A stretch of 64,000 nt of DNA from NCBI RefSeq assembly GCF_016803135.1, contig NZ_JAEVFE010000001.1, positions 496,001 to 560,000 on the forward strand. The letters are read 5' to 3'. The notes below the pieces were generated by a model. It was not told the DNA's origin. It did no database searches and saw nothing but the letters and a program-made list of their open reading frames with translations. The stretch comes from Altererythrobacter sp. C41. GTDB lineage: Bacteria; Pseudomonadota; Alphaproteobacteria; Sphingomonadales; Sphingomonadaceae. Shown here piece after piece: positions 38,158 to 47,792 of this stretch (position 1 is its first letter; every line of letters starts with the position of its first letter). The translations under genes and the position numbers were made by a program.

Positions 38158-38178
38158 CGCGCTCTCCTTACCCAAACG

Positions 38179-40695
38179 TCAGTAGATTCCGCCCTGGTCC
38201 TCGACGAAGTCCGAAGGTTCGCCGTGACGCCCGGTGCCGGACCCGGCGTTGCGCCGCGCCAGCTCGCCCCGGCGGATCAGATCCAGGAACTCGCGGCGCT
38301 TGGCCTCGATCGCGTCGGCGCGCGTGCGCCGCGGCGGCTCGGTATCGGGCTTGAATGCCTCCCAGATGATCGAGCTGAGGGGGTCGTCGGTCGGCCAGCC
38401 ATCGAGCACGCGCTTGCCGGAGCGCCGGTCGATCCGCACCATTCGCACACCCTGCGGCGCGATGAATGGCTCCTCCGACCAGCGATCGCGCGTCTCCTGC
38501 ACGAATTCCTTGAACATCGGCGCGGCGGTGTTCCCGCCCTGGACCCAGCCGCCCATGTTCCGGGGCTGGTCGAAGCCGAGATACATGCCCGCGATGATGT
38601 CCGGGGATCCGCCCACGAACCAGGCGTTCGTCGGACCGGTAGTCGTGCCGGTCTTGCCGAACAGCGGCAGGTCGAGGTCGCGCAAGCGCACCGCCGTACC
38701 GCGCGTCACCACGCCTTCAAGCATGTGGACGACCTGATAGGCAGTGCGCGGGTCGAGCACCTGCTTGCCGCTGCGGCCGAGCCGCGGCATCGGCTTGCCG
38801 TCCCATTCGGGCATGTCGCATCGCTCGCAGCTACGGGTGTCGGCGCGCCAGATCACCTTGCCATGACGGTCCTGCACGTAGTCGATCAGCGTCGCATTGT
38901 TCTGCCGCCCGTGATTGACCAGCGCCGCATAAGCGTTGACCATCTTGAGCACGGTGGTGTCGCCCGCGCCCAGCGCGAAGGCCGGGTAGGGCTCGTAACT
39001 GCCGATCCCGACCCGCTCGAAGGTGTCGATGACCTTGGGCATCCCCGCGTCCATCGCGACGTGCACCGTCATCAGGTTGCGGCTCTGCTCCAGGCCCCAG
39101 CGCATGGTGTGGACCCCGCCGCCGCCGCCGCCGAAGTTGCGGAAGCACTTCTCGCCCAGCGCCGCGCCCTGATAGAAGCAGAACGTCTGGTCGGGCACTT
39201 GCGTCGCGGGGGTCATGCCGTTGTCGAGGCCGGTGGCATAGACGAACGGCTTGATCGTCGATCCGGGCTGGCGTTCGGCCTGGGTCGCGCGGTTGAAATC
39301 GCTCAGGCCGCTGTCGAACCCGCCCTGCATGGCGAGCACACGGCTCGACTGCGGGGCCATGGCCACGAAACCGCCCGAAACCTCGGGTACGGAGCGCAGG
39401 CGGTAACCGTTGCCCGAACGCTCGACCGCGACCACATCGCCGACCTTCACCGCATCGGGAAAGCCGGTCAGCGGATAAGTCTCACCGTCGGTGAGCCCCA
39501 CAGTCGCGGACGATCCGCTGCGTTCGGTCACGACGCCAACGCGCCAGTCGCGGAAGTCGAGGTTGAGGTTGGACGAACGGAGCTGTGCGACGAGATCGCC
39601 GTTGTCCGGATCGATCGTCGCTACCGGACCGGGCCAGCCGCGATTCCCGTGGTAGCGCAGCATGCCATTCCGCAGCGCGTCGCGCGCCGCTTCCTGCAGC
39701 ACGGGATCGAGCGAAGTGCGGACCCACAGCCCACCGGCATAGACGCTGTTGCGCCCATCCTCCGCCGTTTCGCCGAACTTCTCGATCAGCGTGCGCCGGA
39801 CTTCCTCGAAGAAATAGCCGGCATCGACCGTCTCGTGCTGCGCGCGCATGGGCTTGAGGCCAAGCGGTTGGCTTTTTGCTTCGGTTGCCTCGGCCGCGGT
39901 GACGAAATCGTTCTCGACCATCTGGTCGAGCACGAAATTGCGCCGCTCCAGCGCCAACTCGGCGTGCTGCTTGCGCCCGTAGCGCTCCGGCGCCTTGGGA
40001 AGGATCGCGAGGAAGGCCATCTCGTGCAGTTCGAGATCGCCCACGTCTTTGTCGAAATAGGCGCGCGAGGCGGCCTGCACGCCGAAGCTGCGCCGGCCGA
40101 GCGGGATCTCGTTGAGGTAGAGCTCGAGGATCTGCTGCTTGGTCAGCACCCCTTCGATGCGCCGCGCGAGGATCATTTCCTTGAGCTTGCGGGTGATCGA
40201 ATATTCGTTCGACAGCAGGATGTTCTTCGCCACCTGCTGGGTGATCGTCGAACCGCCGACCGCACGCTCGCCCGAGCCGAGCTTGCTGACATAGTCGATC
40301 ACCGCCCCGGCAAGACCGCCGGCGTCGATCCCGCCATGGCTGAAGAACGTCTTGTCCTCTGCCGCGAGATAGGCCTCGATCAGTTCGACCGGAAAGTCGG
40401 CGTACTGCAACTGGACGCGGCGCTCGCGGGCATAGGAATAGACGATGTCCCCGTCGATTCCGCGCACCATCGTGGGCAGGGGCGGTTCGTATTCGAGCAG
40501 GGTTTCCGCATCGGGCAGGTCGCGCGCAAGCAATGCCCAGACGACGAGCCACAGCGCCAGGAACACCCCCAGCAGAATCGTCGTCCAGCGGAACCAGCGC
40601 TTTTCGCGCCAGTTCGTCCTGAACCAGTTCAACGCGCCGGACGCATCGCGGCGGATCCGGTAGCGGAAATACTCGGTGGTAGACTGTTCGGCCAT
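38179..40695 (-). CDS. mrcA: Penicillin-binding protein 1A (bifunctional class A PBP)
   Basis: An 838-residue inner-membrane enzyme that polymerises and crosslinks peptidoglycan. The membrane anchor is at about 37-58. The GT51 glycosyltransferase domain has AAEDKTFFSHGGIDAGG (catalytic Glu) and GGSTITQQVAKN. An OB-like domain follows, then the transpeptidase with SxxK in RQPGSTIKPF, SxN in EQSRNLM, and KTGTT. A Gly-rich run FGGGGGGVH precedes the SRN motif. It diverges from rsmE across about 105 bases. Confidence 0.96.
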   Translation of the reverse strand: MAEQSTTEYFRYRIRRDASGALNWFRTNWREKRWFRWTTILLGVFLALWLVVWALLARDLPDAETLLEYEPPLPTMVRGIDGDIVYSYARERRVQLQYADFPVELIEAYLAAEDKTFFSHGGIDAGGLAGAVIDYVSKLGSGERAVGGSTITQQVAKNILLSNEYSITRKLKEMILARRIEGVLTKQQILELYLNEIPLGRRSFGVQAASRAYFDKDVGDLELHEMAFLAILPKAPERYGRKQHAELALERRNFVLDQMVENDFVTAAEATEAKSQPLGLKPMRAQHETVDAGYFFEEVRRTLIEKFGETAEDGRNSVYAGGLWVRTSLDPVLQEAARDALRNGMLRYHGNRGWPGPVATIDPDNGDLVAQLRSSNLNLDFRDWRVGVVTERSGSSATVGLTDGETYPLTGFPDAVKVGDVVAVERSGNGYRLRSVPEVSGGFVAMAPQSSRVLAMQGGFDSGLSDFNRATQAERQPGSTIKPFVYATGLDNGMTPATQVPDQTFCFYQGAALGEKCFRNFGGGGGGVHTMRWGLEQSRNLMTVHVAMDAGMPKVIDTFERVGIGSYEPYPAFALGAGDTTVLKMVNAYAALVNHGRQNNATLIDYVQDRHGKVIWRADTRSCERCDMPEWDGKPMPRLGRSGKQVLDPRTAYQVVHMLEGVVTRGTAVRLRDLDLPLFGKTGTTTGPTNAWFVGGSPDIIAGMYLGFDQPRNMGGWVQGGNTAAPMFKEFVQETRDRWSEEPFIAPQGVRMVRIDRRSGKRVLDGWPTDDPLSSIIWEAFKPDTEPPRRTRADAIEAKRREFLDLIRRGELARRNAGSGTGRHGEPSDFVEDQGGIY

Positions 40696-40800
40696 GGTCT
40701 GGACGCGTCCCTAGCACGCGGATTCCGTCTTGCGCCATATCGATTAGGTCGGCAGCGCCACAAACCTTCTCCGTTCGACCCGCAAAGCGAGAGGATTGCG

Positions 40801-41550
40801 ATGCCCGCCACCCCCGCCTGGCCGCCCAAATCGACCCCGCGTCTCTATCTCGAGGAGCGGATAGAGGCCGGTGCCACGATCGAGCTCGACCAGGCCCAGT
40901 CGCGTTATCTGCTCGGCGTGATGCGGCGCGGCGACGACGATGTCGTGCGGCTGTTCGACGACCGGACGGGCGAGTATCTCGCCCGGCTGGCGGCTGCCGG
41001 GGGCGGACGCTGCCTCGCCACGGTCGAGGAGAAGCTGGCGCCGCGCGAAGAGGTGCCGGACCTGTGGCTCTGTGCTTCCCCGCTCCAGCGCGACAACTTC
41101 GCACTCGTGGCGGAGAAGGCCTGCGAGCTGGGCGTGCGGCGGTTCGTTCCGGTCGAGATGCGCCGCTCGGTCGTGCGCAAGATCAACGACGCGCGGTTGC
41201 AGAAGCGGATGATCGAGGCTGCCGAGCAGTGCGAACGCACCGCCCTGCCCGAGCTCGCACCGCTGACGAAGCTCGACCGGCTCTTGCGAGACTGGCCGGC
41301 CGACCGCGCGCTGTTCTTCGCCGACGAGATGGGCGGCGAAGCGCCGGCGGAGGCGCTGGCGAACCATGCCGGCCCGGCAGCCCTGCTGATCGGTCCCGAG
41401 GGCGGCTTCGACAATGCCGAGCGCGCTGCGATTCGCGGCCTGCCGCAGGCGCGCCCGATCTCGCTGGGCCCGCGAATCCTGCGCGCCGAAACGGCCGCGA
41501 TCGCCGCGACCGCGCTCTGGATGGCGGTCGCCGGGGACTGGCGCAATTAG
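40801..41550 (+). CDS. rsmE: 16S rRNA (uracil-1498-N3)-methyltransferase RsmE
   Basis: A SPOUT-fold methyltransferase that methylates U1498 of 16S rRNA. It has 249 residues, with an N-terminal PUA-like domain (PRLYLEERIEAGATIELD) and C-terminal trefoil knot residues LLIGPEGGFDNAERAAI and ISLGPRILRAETAAIAAT. The start is ATG 40801. The very long open frame extending upstream of it is an antisense artefact over mrcA. gshA follows 39 bases downstream, an order common in alphaproteobacteria. Confidence 0.95.
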   Translation: MPATPAWPPKSTPRLYLEERIEAGATIELDQAQSRYLLGVMRRGDDDVVRLFDDRTGEYLARLAAAGGGRCLATVEEKLAPREEVPDLWLCASPLQRDNFALVAEKACELGVRRFVPVEMRRSVVRKINDARLQKRMIEAAEQCERTALPELAPLTKLDRLLRDWPADRALFFADEMGGEAPAEALANHAGPAALLIGPEGGFDNAERAAIRGLPQARPISLGPRILRAETAAIAATALWMAVAGDWRN

Positions 41551-41589
41551 CGCTTTCCTCCCCTTCACCGGTTGCCTATCGCAACGGGC

Positions 41590-42960
41590 ATGAGCACCCG
41601 CGAAGCCTCGGCCGCCGACGATCCGACCATCGAGAGCCGCGACCAGCTGGTCGCGCCGATTGCCGCCGGCGAGAAGCCGAAACATGCCTGGCGCATCGGC
41701 ACCGAGCACGAGAAACTCGTCTACAAGCGGGACGATTTCCACGCCCCCGCCTATGACGAATCATGCGGCATCCGCGACCTCCTGCTCAACCTGCGCAAGT
41801 TCGGGTGGGAGCCGGTCGAGGAGGGCGGCAAGGTCATCGCCATGCGCGGCGCGGACGGCACCGTCAGCCTGGAGCCGGCGGGGCAGCTCGAGCTCTCGGG
41901 CGCACCGCTCGAGAACCTGCATCAGACCTGCGACGAGACGGGCCGGCATCTCCAGCAGGTCAAGGCGATCGGCGAATGCTGCGGCGTCGGCTTTCTCGGT
42001 CTCGGCATGTGGCCAGACAAGACCCGCGAGGCGCTGCCGGTGATGCCCAAGGGCCGCTACGAGATCATGATGCGGCACATGCCGCGCGTGGGTTCGCTCG
42101 GCCTCGACATGATGCTGCGGACCTGCACGATCCAGGTGAACCTCGACTACGGCAGCGAGGCGGACATGGTGAAGAAGTTCCGCGTCGGGCTGGCGCTGCA
42201 GCCGCTCGCCACCGCGCTGTTCGCCAATTCACCGTTCACCGAGGGCAAGCCCAACGGCTACCTCTCCTACCGCAGCCATATCTGGTCGGACACCGACCCG
42301 CACCGCACGGGCATGCTGCCGTTCGTGTTCGAGGACGGCTTCGGTTACGAGCGGTGGGTCGACTACATGCTCGACGTGCCGATGTACTTCGTGTTCCGCG
42401 ACGGGAAATACATCGACGCCGCCGGGCAGAGCTTCCGCGACTTCCTCGAAGGCAAGCTGCCCGCGCTGCCCGGCGAGAAGCCGCGCGAGAGCGATTGGTG
42501 GGATCACCTCTCCACCGCCTTTCCCGAAGTGCGGCTCAAGAGCTTCCTCGAGATGCGCGGCGCGGACGGCGGGCCGTGGAACCGGATCTGCGCCCTGCCC
42601 GCCTTCTGGGTCGGCCTGCTCTACGACGAAGCCGCGCTCGATGCGGCGTGGGACGTCGTGAAGGACTGGACGATGGAGGAGCGCGAGGCGCTGCGGGGGG
42701 CCGTTCCGAAGCTCGCTCTCGATGCGCCGCTCCCGAACGGCGGCAGGTTGCACGACATCGCGCGCGAGGTGCTGGCGATCTCCCGTTCGGGCCTCGCAGC
42801 GCGCGCCCGGGTCAGCAGCGGGGGCGACAACGAGACGGGCTTCCTCGAAACGCTCGACGAAATCGTGGCCAGCGGCAAGGTTCCGGCGCAGCGCCTGCTC
42901 GACCTCTACCACGGCGAATGGAACGGCGACGTCTCGCGGGTCTACGAGCAGAGCTTCTAG
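41590..42960 (+). CDS. gshA: Glutamate-cysteine ligase, plant/alphaproteobacterial type
   Basis: GshA forms gamma-glutamylcysteine, the first and limiting step of glutathione synthesis. It has 456 residues of the plant-type (class II) family: WRIGTEHEKLVYKRDDF near the N-terminus, MMLRTCTIQVNLDYGSEADM and SYRSHIWSDTDPHRTGMLPF. The start is ATG 41590; a TTG six codons upstream is less likely. Its product serves the GST and glutathione-linked peroxiredoxin found elsewhere in the window. Confidence 0.96.
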   Translation: MSTREASAADDPTIESRDQLVAPIAAGEKPKHAWRIGTEHEKLVYKRDDFHAPAYDESCGIRDLLLNLRKFGWEPVEEGGKVIAMRGADGTVSLEPAGQLELSGAPLENLHQTCDETGRHLQQVKAIGECCGVGFLGLGMWPDKTREALPVMPKGRYEIMMRHMPRVGSLGLDMMLRTCTIQVNLDYGSEADMVKKFRVGLALQPLATALFANSPFTEGKPNGYLSYRSHIWSDTDPHRTGMLPFVFEDGFGYERWVDYMLDVPMYFVFRDGKYIDAAGQSFRDFLEGKLPALPGEKPRESDWWDHLSTAFPEVRLKSFLEMRGADGGPWNRICALPAFWVGLLYDEAALDAAWDVVKDWTMEEREALRGAVPKLALDAPLPNGGRLHDIAREVLAISRSGLAARARVSSGGDNETGFLETLDEIVASGKVPAQRLLDLYHGEWNGDVSRVYEQSF

Positions 42961-42963
42961 CAC

Positions 42964-44319
42964 CTACTCCGCGGGCTGCTGCACGGTAGACCTGCGCCGC
43001 CGCAGCCCCCGCCCCAGCGCCGCGAGCGGCCGGGTGACCAGCCCATGGCGCTCCATCCATGCGTGATACGCGCGATATTTCTCATCTTCCCCCAGCAAGT
43101 GCGCCTCCTCGGTCCTCGCCCGCCAGTAATAGATCGCGCTTACGCAGCCGAGGAAGAAGGTATTGCGCACCACGTCCACCGCCGAACCGCTGGAGACGAG
43201 AAACGGCAGCGTCGAGCACCACCAGAAGAGGTTCTTCGACAGGTATGCCGGGTGCCGCGTGAAGCGGTAGGGCCCGTTCGTCAGCACGCCGCGGTAGGTC
43301 AGATTGGAAAAGCGCACCCCGAATGCGAGCGTCGCCCAGGCGTAGATCGCGGTCAGGAACACGAGCCACACCGCCCAGACCGAAGCCAGGACGGAATGAT
43401 CTCCGAACCAGAAACCCCAGCCAGGCGTGTTGACCTCGTACGCCAGCACCCCTTCGGCCCCCATGAAGGCGAAAACGAACGGAGGATAGCAAATCAACGC
43501 CGCCAGCCATCCCGCCAGGAACGGGTTGCCGCTGCGGATATGCGCATCGAGCGGGCGGAAGGTGACGAGATAGCCGACCGTGCCGATATGCACGTCGATC
43601 ACGAACAGGAGTTGGACCAGCAGCATGCCGAGCGCGACCGGGTTGGCGGCGACCTGTGCAAGGTCCGTTTCCACCACCGCCGCAAAGCCGGCGGGCAGGA
43701 TCGAGATCATGAAAGCGCCAAAGAACGCCTTGATGATCCAGGCCCGCCAGTGCTTCTTCACTTCATCCGGATCGAAGGCCTCGCGCCCGAGGAGCATGGC
43801 GCCGAAATGCCAGGCGTGATCGCGCGGGTTCACCAGGTAGCGGTCGAGCCAGAGCACATAGGGCACCGACAGCACGAGCAGAGGGATCGCCGCCGCGGCG
43901 ATCACGTCCATCGCAAAGAGATATTGCCCTCGCCAGTACCAGCGCGCGACGCAGTAGAGGAAACCTAGGATCGCCCAGGTGACCCAGAGGCCGGCGATCT
44001 TCACCATCGAGGCGCCGATCACTTCGGACAGAGGACGCTTGCGGCTCCAGTCGATCCCGGTGGAGGGATTGCGATGAACCTTGTCGACGAAGATCGACCA
44101 AAGGACCATCGGCGCCGCGGAGAAGAACAGCGCCGTCAGCGCCGCGTGCGGCCCGGAGAGCGGCTCTCGCGGCCCCGGCAGAGCGAAAGCGTCTGCAAAG
44201 TGCGGCCAGTTGCGGCAGAAAACGATCCACGCAAGCAACCCGAGCAGCCCGGCAAGGCCCACGCCCGCCGAGACGTCGCTTGCCGGAAGCCCCTTTGCCG
44301 AGATCGGGTGCGCGCTCAT
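42964..44319 (-). CDS. Polytopic membrane protein with isoprenylcysteine methyltransferase-like C-terminus
   Basis: A 451-residue integral membrane protein with about nine or ten hydrophobic helices. The C-terminal part contains NGPYRFTRHPAYLSKNLFWW and YYWRARTEEAHLLGEDEKYRAY, the SAM-binding pattern of ICMT/PEMT-type membrane methyltransferases. The N-terminal half lacks a recognised domain. The methyl acceptor is unknown; bacterial members may modify lipids or sterol-like compounds. It converges with gshA, whose stop lies three bases away. Confidence 0.8.
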   Translation of the reverse strand: MSAHPISAKGLPASDVSAGVGLAGLLGLLAWIVFCRNWPHFADAFALPGPREPLSGPHAALTALFFSAAPMVLWSIFVDKVHRNPSTGIDWSRKRPLSEVIGASMVKIAGLWVTWAILGFLYCVARWYWRGQYLFAMDVIAAAAIPLLVLSVPYVLWLDRYLVNPRDHAWHFGAMLLGREAFDPDEVKKHWRAWIIKAFFGAFMISILPAGFAAVVETDLAQVAANPVALGMLLVQLLFVIDVHIGTVGYLVTFRPLDAHIRSGNPFLAGWLAALICYPPFVFAFMGAEGVLAYEVNTPGWGFWFGDHSVLASVWAVWLVFLTAIYAWATLAFGVRFSNLTYRGVLTNGPYRFTRHPAYLSKNLFWWCSTLPFLVSSGSAVDVVRNTFFLGCVSAIYYWRARTEEAHLLGEDEKYRAYHAWMERHGLVTRPLAALGRGLRRRRSTVQQPAE

Positions 44320-44378
44320 GACGAGTCGCGCGATAGCGGCAAAGGGTTAAGCGCGTGGTAAGAGCCCAGGCGGCGCGA

Positions 44379-45722
44379 TTACCGGAAGGCGTGGATCGTG
44401 CCGCCGTCGTCGAGCAGGTAGAGGGTGTTGTTGGCCACTACCGGCGGCAGCGACACGGCCGTCTCCAGATCGGTGAACAGGCTCGCCGATCCTTCGCCGA
44501 CGCTGATCTTGTAGATCTCGCCCTGCGTGCTGGCGACCCACAGGTTGTTGCCCGCAAGGACGGGGCCGGTCCAAAAGATCGGGTCTTCCTTGTCCTCTTC
44601 GTCGCGATAGCGCTGCAACTGCGTGATCCACCGCACCTTGCCGGTCGCGCGCGCGATCGCGAGCAGGCGGGCATCGTCGGTGAGCGCGAAAATCCATTCG
44701 CCGGCCACCGCCGGGGTGGAGATACCCGCGACGTTCAGTTCCCACTGTCGCTGCCCGGTCACGAGCTCGTAAGCGGCCATGCGGCCGCCCTGGCCCAGAG
44801 CGTAAACACTTCCGGAATCGATGATGGGATCGGCGTCGATGTCGGTCAGCGAGCCGACCTCGGTCGAGATCGAGGTCCGCGCGAGAGCGTCCGACCACAG
44901 GACCCGGCCGTTCTCGTAGCGGTAGGCCGCCAGTTCGCCCGAGCTGTAGCCGGCGATCACGGTGCCCTGCCCCGCCGCCGGGGTCGCCACGCCGAACACA
45001 CCCGCTTGCGCCTGTGAGCCGGATTCGTTCCACTGCGTTTCGCCGGTCGCGGCGTTCAGCGCATGGATCTGGTTGTCCTGCGTCATCACGTAGACCGAGT
45101 TGAACGCGATCGTCGGCGCGCCGCGCAGCGGCCCTGCAGGCTGCTTCTTCCAGATCTCCGCGCCCGTTTCGGCGTCGAGCGCGATCACCTGGCCGACACC
45201 GTTGGTCGCATAGACACGGCCCGCGTTGTAGCTCGCCCCGCCGCCGAACGCCGCGTTGCGCACGTTACCGGCGAGCTCCATCCGGTGGGTCCAGCGCCGC
45301 GCGCCGGTCTGTGCGTCGAACGCGTGGATCACCCCTTCCGTGTCAACGGCAAACAGGGCGCCGCCGCCGATCACAGGAGCGGAAGCGAGTTTGCGGCGTT
45401 CGCCACCGCCCGCGATCTGCACGGTCCATGCCGACACCGGATGATCCGCCAGCGTCAGGTGGCCGTAAGCTTTGTCGGCCGTGCCGCCGGCCTGGGCCCA
45501 TTCGCTGTTCGTCTGCGCCGTGGGTAGAACGACAGCCACGCCTGCCAGCGCCGGGTCGACCTTTGCCCCGCTCTCGATCCGCGAAAGCACCGGCTTGCGC
45601 TCGCCGATCGTGGGGGTTGTCTTGGTTTCGCTGCCACCGAAAATGCCGCACGCACCGAGCATGCCGGCAAGCGCCGCCACGGCAACGCCGCGGCCAAGAA
45701 TGGAAATGCGATTCGACTTCAT
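44379..45722 (-). CDS. bamB: Outer membrane protein assembly factor BamB
   Basis: A 447-residue lipoprotein of the BAM complex that helps fold beta-barrel outer-membrane proteins. The signal peptide ends in lipobox MLGAC (Cys about 25). The rest is a PQQ-type eight-bladed beta-propeller with repeats such as VYATNGVGQVIALDAETGAEIW, VYVMTQDNQIHALNAATGETQW and LWVASTQGEIYKISV. It follows the TPR gene after 19 bases, a conserved alphaproteobacterial pair. Confidence 0.93.
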   Translation of the reverse strand: MKSNRISILGRGVAVAALAGMLGACGIFGGSETKTTPTIGERKPVLSRIESGAKVDPALAGVAVVLPTAQTNSEWAQAGGTADKAYGHLTLADHPVSAWTVQIAGGGERRKLASAPVIGGGALFAVDTEGVIHAFDAQTGARRWTHRMELAGNVRNAAFGGGASYNAGRVYATNGVGQVIALDAETGAEIWKKQPAGPLRGAPTIAFNSVYVMTQDNQIHALNAATGETQWNESGSQAQAGVFGVATPAAGQGTVIAGYSSGELAAYRYENGRVLWSDALARTSISTEVGSLTDIDADPIIDSGSVYALGQGGRMAAYELVTGQRQWELNVAGISTPAVAGEWIFALTDDARLLAIARATGKVRWITQLQRYRDEEDKEDPIFWTGPVLAGNNLWVASTQGEIYKISVGEGSASLFTDLETAVSLPPVVANNTLYLLDDGGTIHAFR

Positions 45723-45741
45723 CGGTTAGGCCCGTCCTGAC

Positions 45742-46509
45742 TTATTGCTGCGCTTGCGGCGCGGCCGCGGGTTCTCGAATTCCGTCCAGCACTGCATCGA
45801 CGTCTTCGATGGCGTCCACACCGAGGACGCCCGCCATCTGCCGTGCACGAGAGCGGAGGCTGTCGGGCTGGGTTTCGTCCTTCGCGATCGATGCGAAGAG
45901 CGTTCCCGCTTCCTGGTTCTTGCCCTGCTCGAGGTAGGCCATCGCGACGAGTTCGCCCGCGCTGCCGAAGTAGGGGTTACCCGGCACCGCCAGCGGCTTG
46001 AGCCGGGTGACGACCTCACCCGGCTCCTGGCTGTCGAACGTCGCCGCGACCTCGCGAACCGTGGCCAGGTCGCGGAGCAGTTGCGGCACGTCGCCGTCGG
46101 CTGCGACTTCCGCGTAGATCTTGGCTGCATCCTCGCTGCGGCCCTGCTCCATCGCAATGCCTGCCTTGAGCAGCGCCGCCTGTGTCGCCGCACCGCCCTC
46201 GTCGGCCAAGAGCGGCTCGAGACGTTCGGTTGCGCTGCCGAGATTGCCGGACTGAAGCTGATCGAGCGCGCCCACGAGCGTTTCGGATTCAGTTTCCAGT
46301 GCCGCTTCCTGCCGGTGATCCCAGAACAGGTAACCACCGAACGCCACGAGCCCGAGCACGACGGCGGCGATGATGGGCTTGCCGTAGCGCTGTGCGAAGT
46401 TCGCCAACTGGTCCTGCCGGACCGCTTCGTCGACTTCGCGCATCAGCACGTCTTCTTCCGAAGCGCGGCGCTGGTCGGGGTTCTGCTTGGAAAGAGGGTT
46501 CAGGGCCAA
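45742..46509 (-). CDS. Tetratricopeptide-repeat membrane protein (YfgM-like)
   Basis: A 255-residue protein with a cytoplasmic N-terminus (SEEDVLMREVDEAVRQDQL), one membrane helix (PIIAAVVLGLVAFGGYLFW, about 45-63) and a periplasmic domain with TPR-like helices and an Ala/Pro-rich end. It resembles the YfgM/TPR_21 proteins that occur beside bamB and associate with the Sec translocon and periplasmic chaperones. The start is uncertain: TTG 46509 fits family length; ATG 46443 with GGAAGAAG upstream is the alternative. Confidence 0.82.
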   Translation of the reverse strand: MALNPLSKQNPDQRRASEEDVLMREVDEAVRQDQLANFAQRYGKPIIAAVVLGLVAFGGYLFWDHRQEAALETESETLVGALDQLQSGNLGSATERLEPLLADEGGAATQAALLKAGIAMEQGRSEDAAKIYAEVAADGDVPQLLRDLATVREVAATFDSQEPGEVVTRLKPLAVPGNPYFGSAGELVAMAYLEQGKNQEAGTLFASIAKDETQPDSLRSRARQMAGVLGVDAIEDVDAVLDGIREPAAAPQAQQ

Positions 46510-46640
46510 GACGTGGCACTTTCGATCATTCGAGTGAAGGTTCGCCGGGCTGTTTAGCGGATGACCGCGCCAATTCAACTTGGAAACCCGCCTGTCCCCC
46601 GCCGCGTGAACCCGAGGTGAAGCGGGGCCGGAGTGGACAT

Positions 46641-47792
46641 TCAGCTCAGCGCATCGTTGTCCATCGCGGAGGAATAGAGGCGGCGATAGGCGGCGATCAT
46701 CGGTTTCTCGTCGTAACTGGCGCGCGCCTTCTCCCGGTTCGCATACCCGATCCGCTCGCGCAGGGCCGCGTCGCCGGCGAGCTGCGCGAGGCCCTGGGCC
46801 AGCGCGCTCTCGTCGCCGGCGGGGCCGATCAGCGGAGCATTGGCCTCGGACACCATATCAGCCACGTCACCCACCGCCGGGGCGACGACCGGTACGCCGG
46901 CTGCCATCGCCTCGACCAGCGAGACCGGAAACTGCTCGCTGTCGGAGGAGAGCGCGAATATGTCTAACAGACCGACATAGCGCTCCGGATGAGGTGCGAA
47001 GCCGGGCAGATGGACCCGGTGGCCGATGTTGTATTCGTCGGCTTCGGCGCGAATGGCGTCCCGCTCGGGCCCTTCGCCAACGATCACCAGGTGCCAATCC
47101 TCGGGCAGATGGCGGAATGCGCGGACCAGCCGCGGCAGGTTCTTGACCGGGCGCAGACCGGCGAGTGTGCCGACCCAGAATTCGCCTTTCCGCTTCACCA
47201 CGCCGCGCAGAGCGTCCGGCTTCGGGCGCTTGGCGAAGGCCTTGGTGTCGATGCCGTTGGGGATGTGCTTCACCCGCCCGATCGGCTGTTCCCATACCTG
47301 CAGCGCGATACCTTCGAGCGTCTCCGAGGGTACGACGAGGCCGTTCGCGCGCCCGAGCGCGATCTTGCGAAACCAGTTGCGAATGGGCTTGAGGCGTTTG
47401 CGTTCGTCTTCGTTGAAGCCGTCTTCGTGATGGATCAGCGCAGGCAGCCGGAAAGCGTCCCTGAACGCCGTATGCGCCATCACCGCGTTCATCGCGCCCC
47501 AGTTGTAGGTCAGTACGAGATCGTAGCCCTGCATGGCGCGGGCGAGACGCTGCAGGCGGCCCGGTGTCGGCTTTCCCTTCAGCGCGGGGAAATCGCGCGG
47601 GTAGGTGACGGGGATCTGCCGCAGGATGTGCTGCGCGGCCTCCATCCGCTCCGGTTCCGCCGAGACGATCGTATGTGAGACCTTCGGGCCAAAGGCGTTG
47701 ATCAGCCGAACCGAACGCAGTTCCTTGCCGCCGGCGGCGAAGGTCGAATGAAGATGCAGGATCCGCGCCTTGCCGCGCCCTGCGGCGCTCAT
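46641..47792 (-). CDS. Glycosyltransferase family 4 protein
   Basis: A 383-residue GT-B glycosyltransferase. The N-terminal domain starts ARILHLHSTFAAGGKELRSV. The C-terminal donor-binding domain has VGTLAGLRPVKNLPRLVRAF, IVGEGPERDAI and the EX7E region SSDSEQFPVSLVEAMAAGVP. The donor and acceptor are unknown; envelope polysaccharide or glycolipid synthesis is likely. Its ATG at 47792 overlaps the stop of the alpha/beta hydrolase gene as ATGA, so the two are coupled. Confidence 0.88.
   Translation of the reverse strand: MSAAGRGKARILHLHSTFAAGGKELRSVRLINAFGPKVSHTIVSAEPERMEAAQHILRQIPVTYPRDFPALKGKPTPGRLQRLARAMQGYDLVLTYNWGAMNAVMAHTAFRDAFRLPALIHHEDGFNEDERKRLKPIRNWFRKIALGRANGLVVPSETLEGIALQVWEQPIGRVKHIPNGIDTKAFAKRPKPDALRGVVKRKGEFWVGTLAGLRPVKNLPRLVRAFRHLPEDWHLVIVGEGPERDAIRAEADEYNIGHRVHLPGFAPHPERYVGLLDIFALSSDSEQFPVSLVEAMAAGVPVVAPAVGDVADMVSEANAPLIGPAGDESALAQGLAQLAGDAALRERIGYANREKARASYDEKPMIAAYRRLYSSAMDNDALS

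Noticed and set aside
39115-39135. Run of GCC triplets in mrcA as a phase-variation repeat.
   Set aside because: Unit changes would be multiples of three and only alter the number of glycines, so no on/off switching would result.
37585-41550. A 1321-codon plus-strand open frame ending in rsmE.
   Set aside because: It runs antisense to peroxiredoxin and mrcA, and only its last 249 codons resemble a protein family (RsmE). Long stop-free antisense frames are expected at this GC content.
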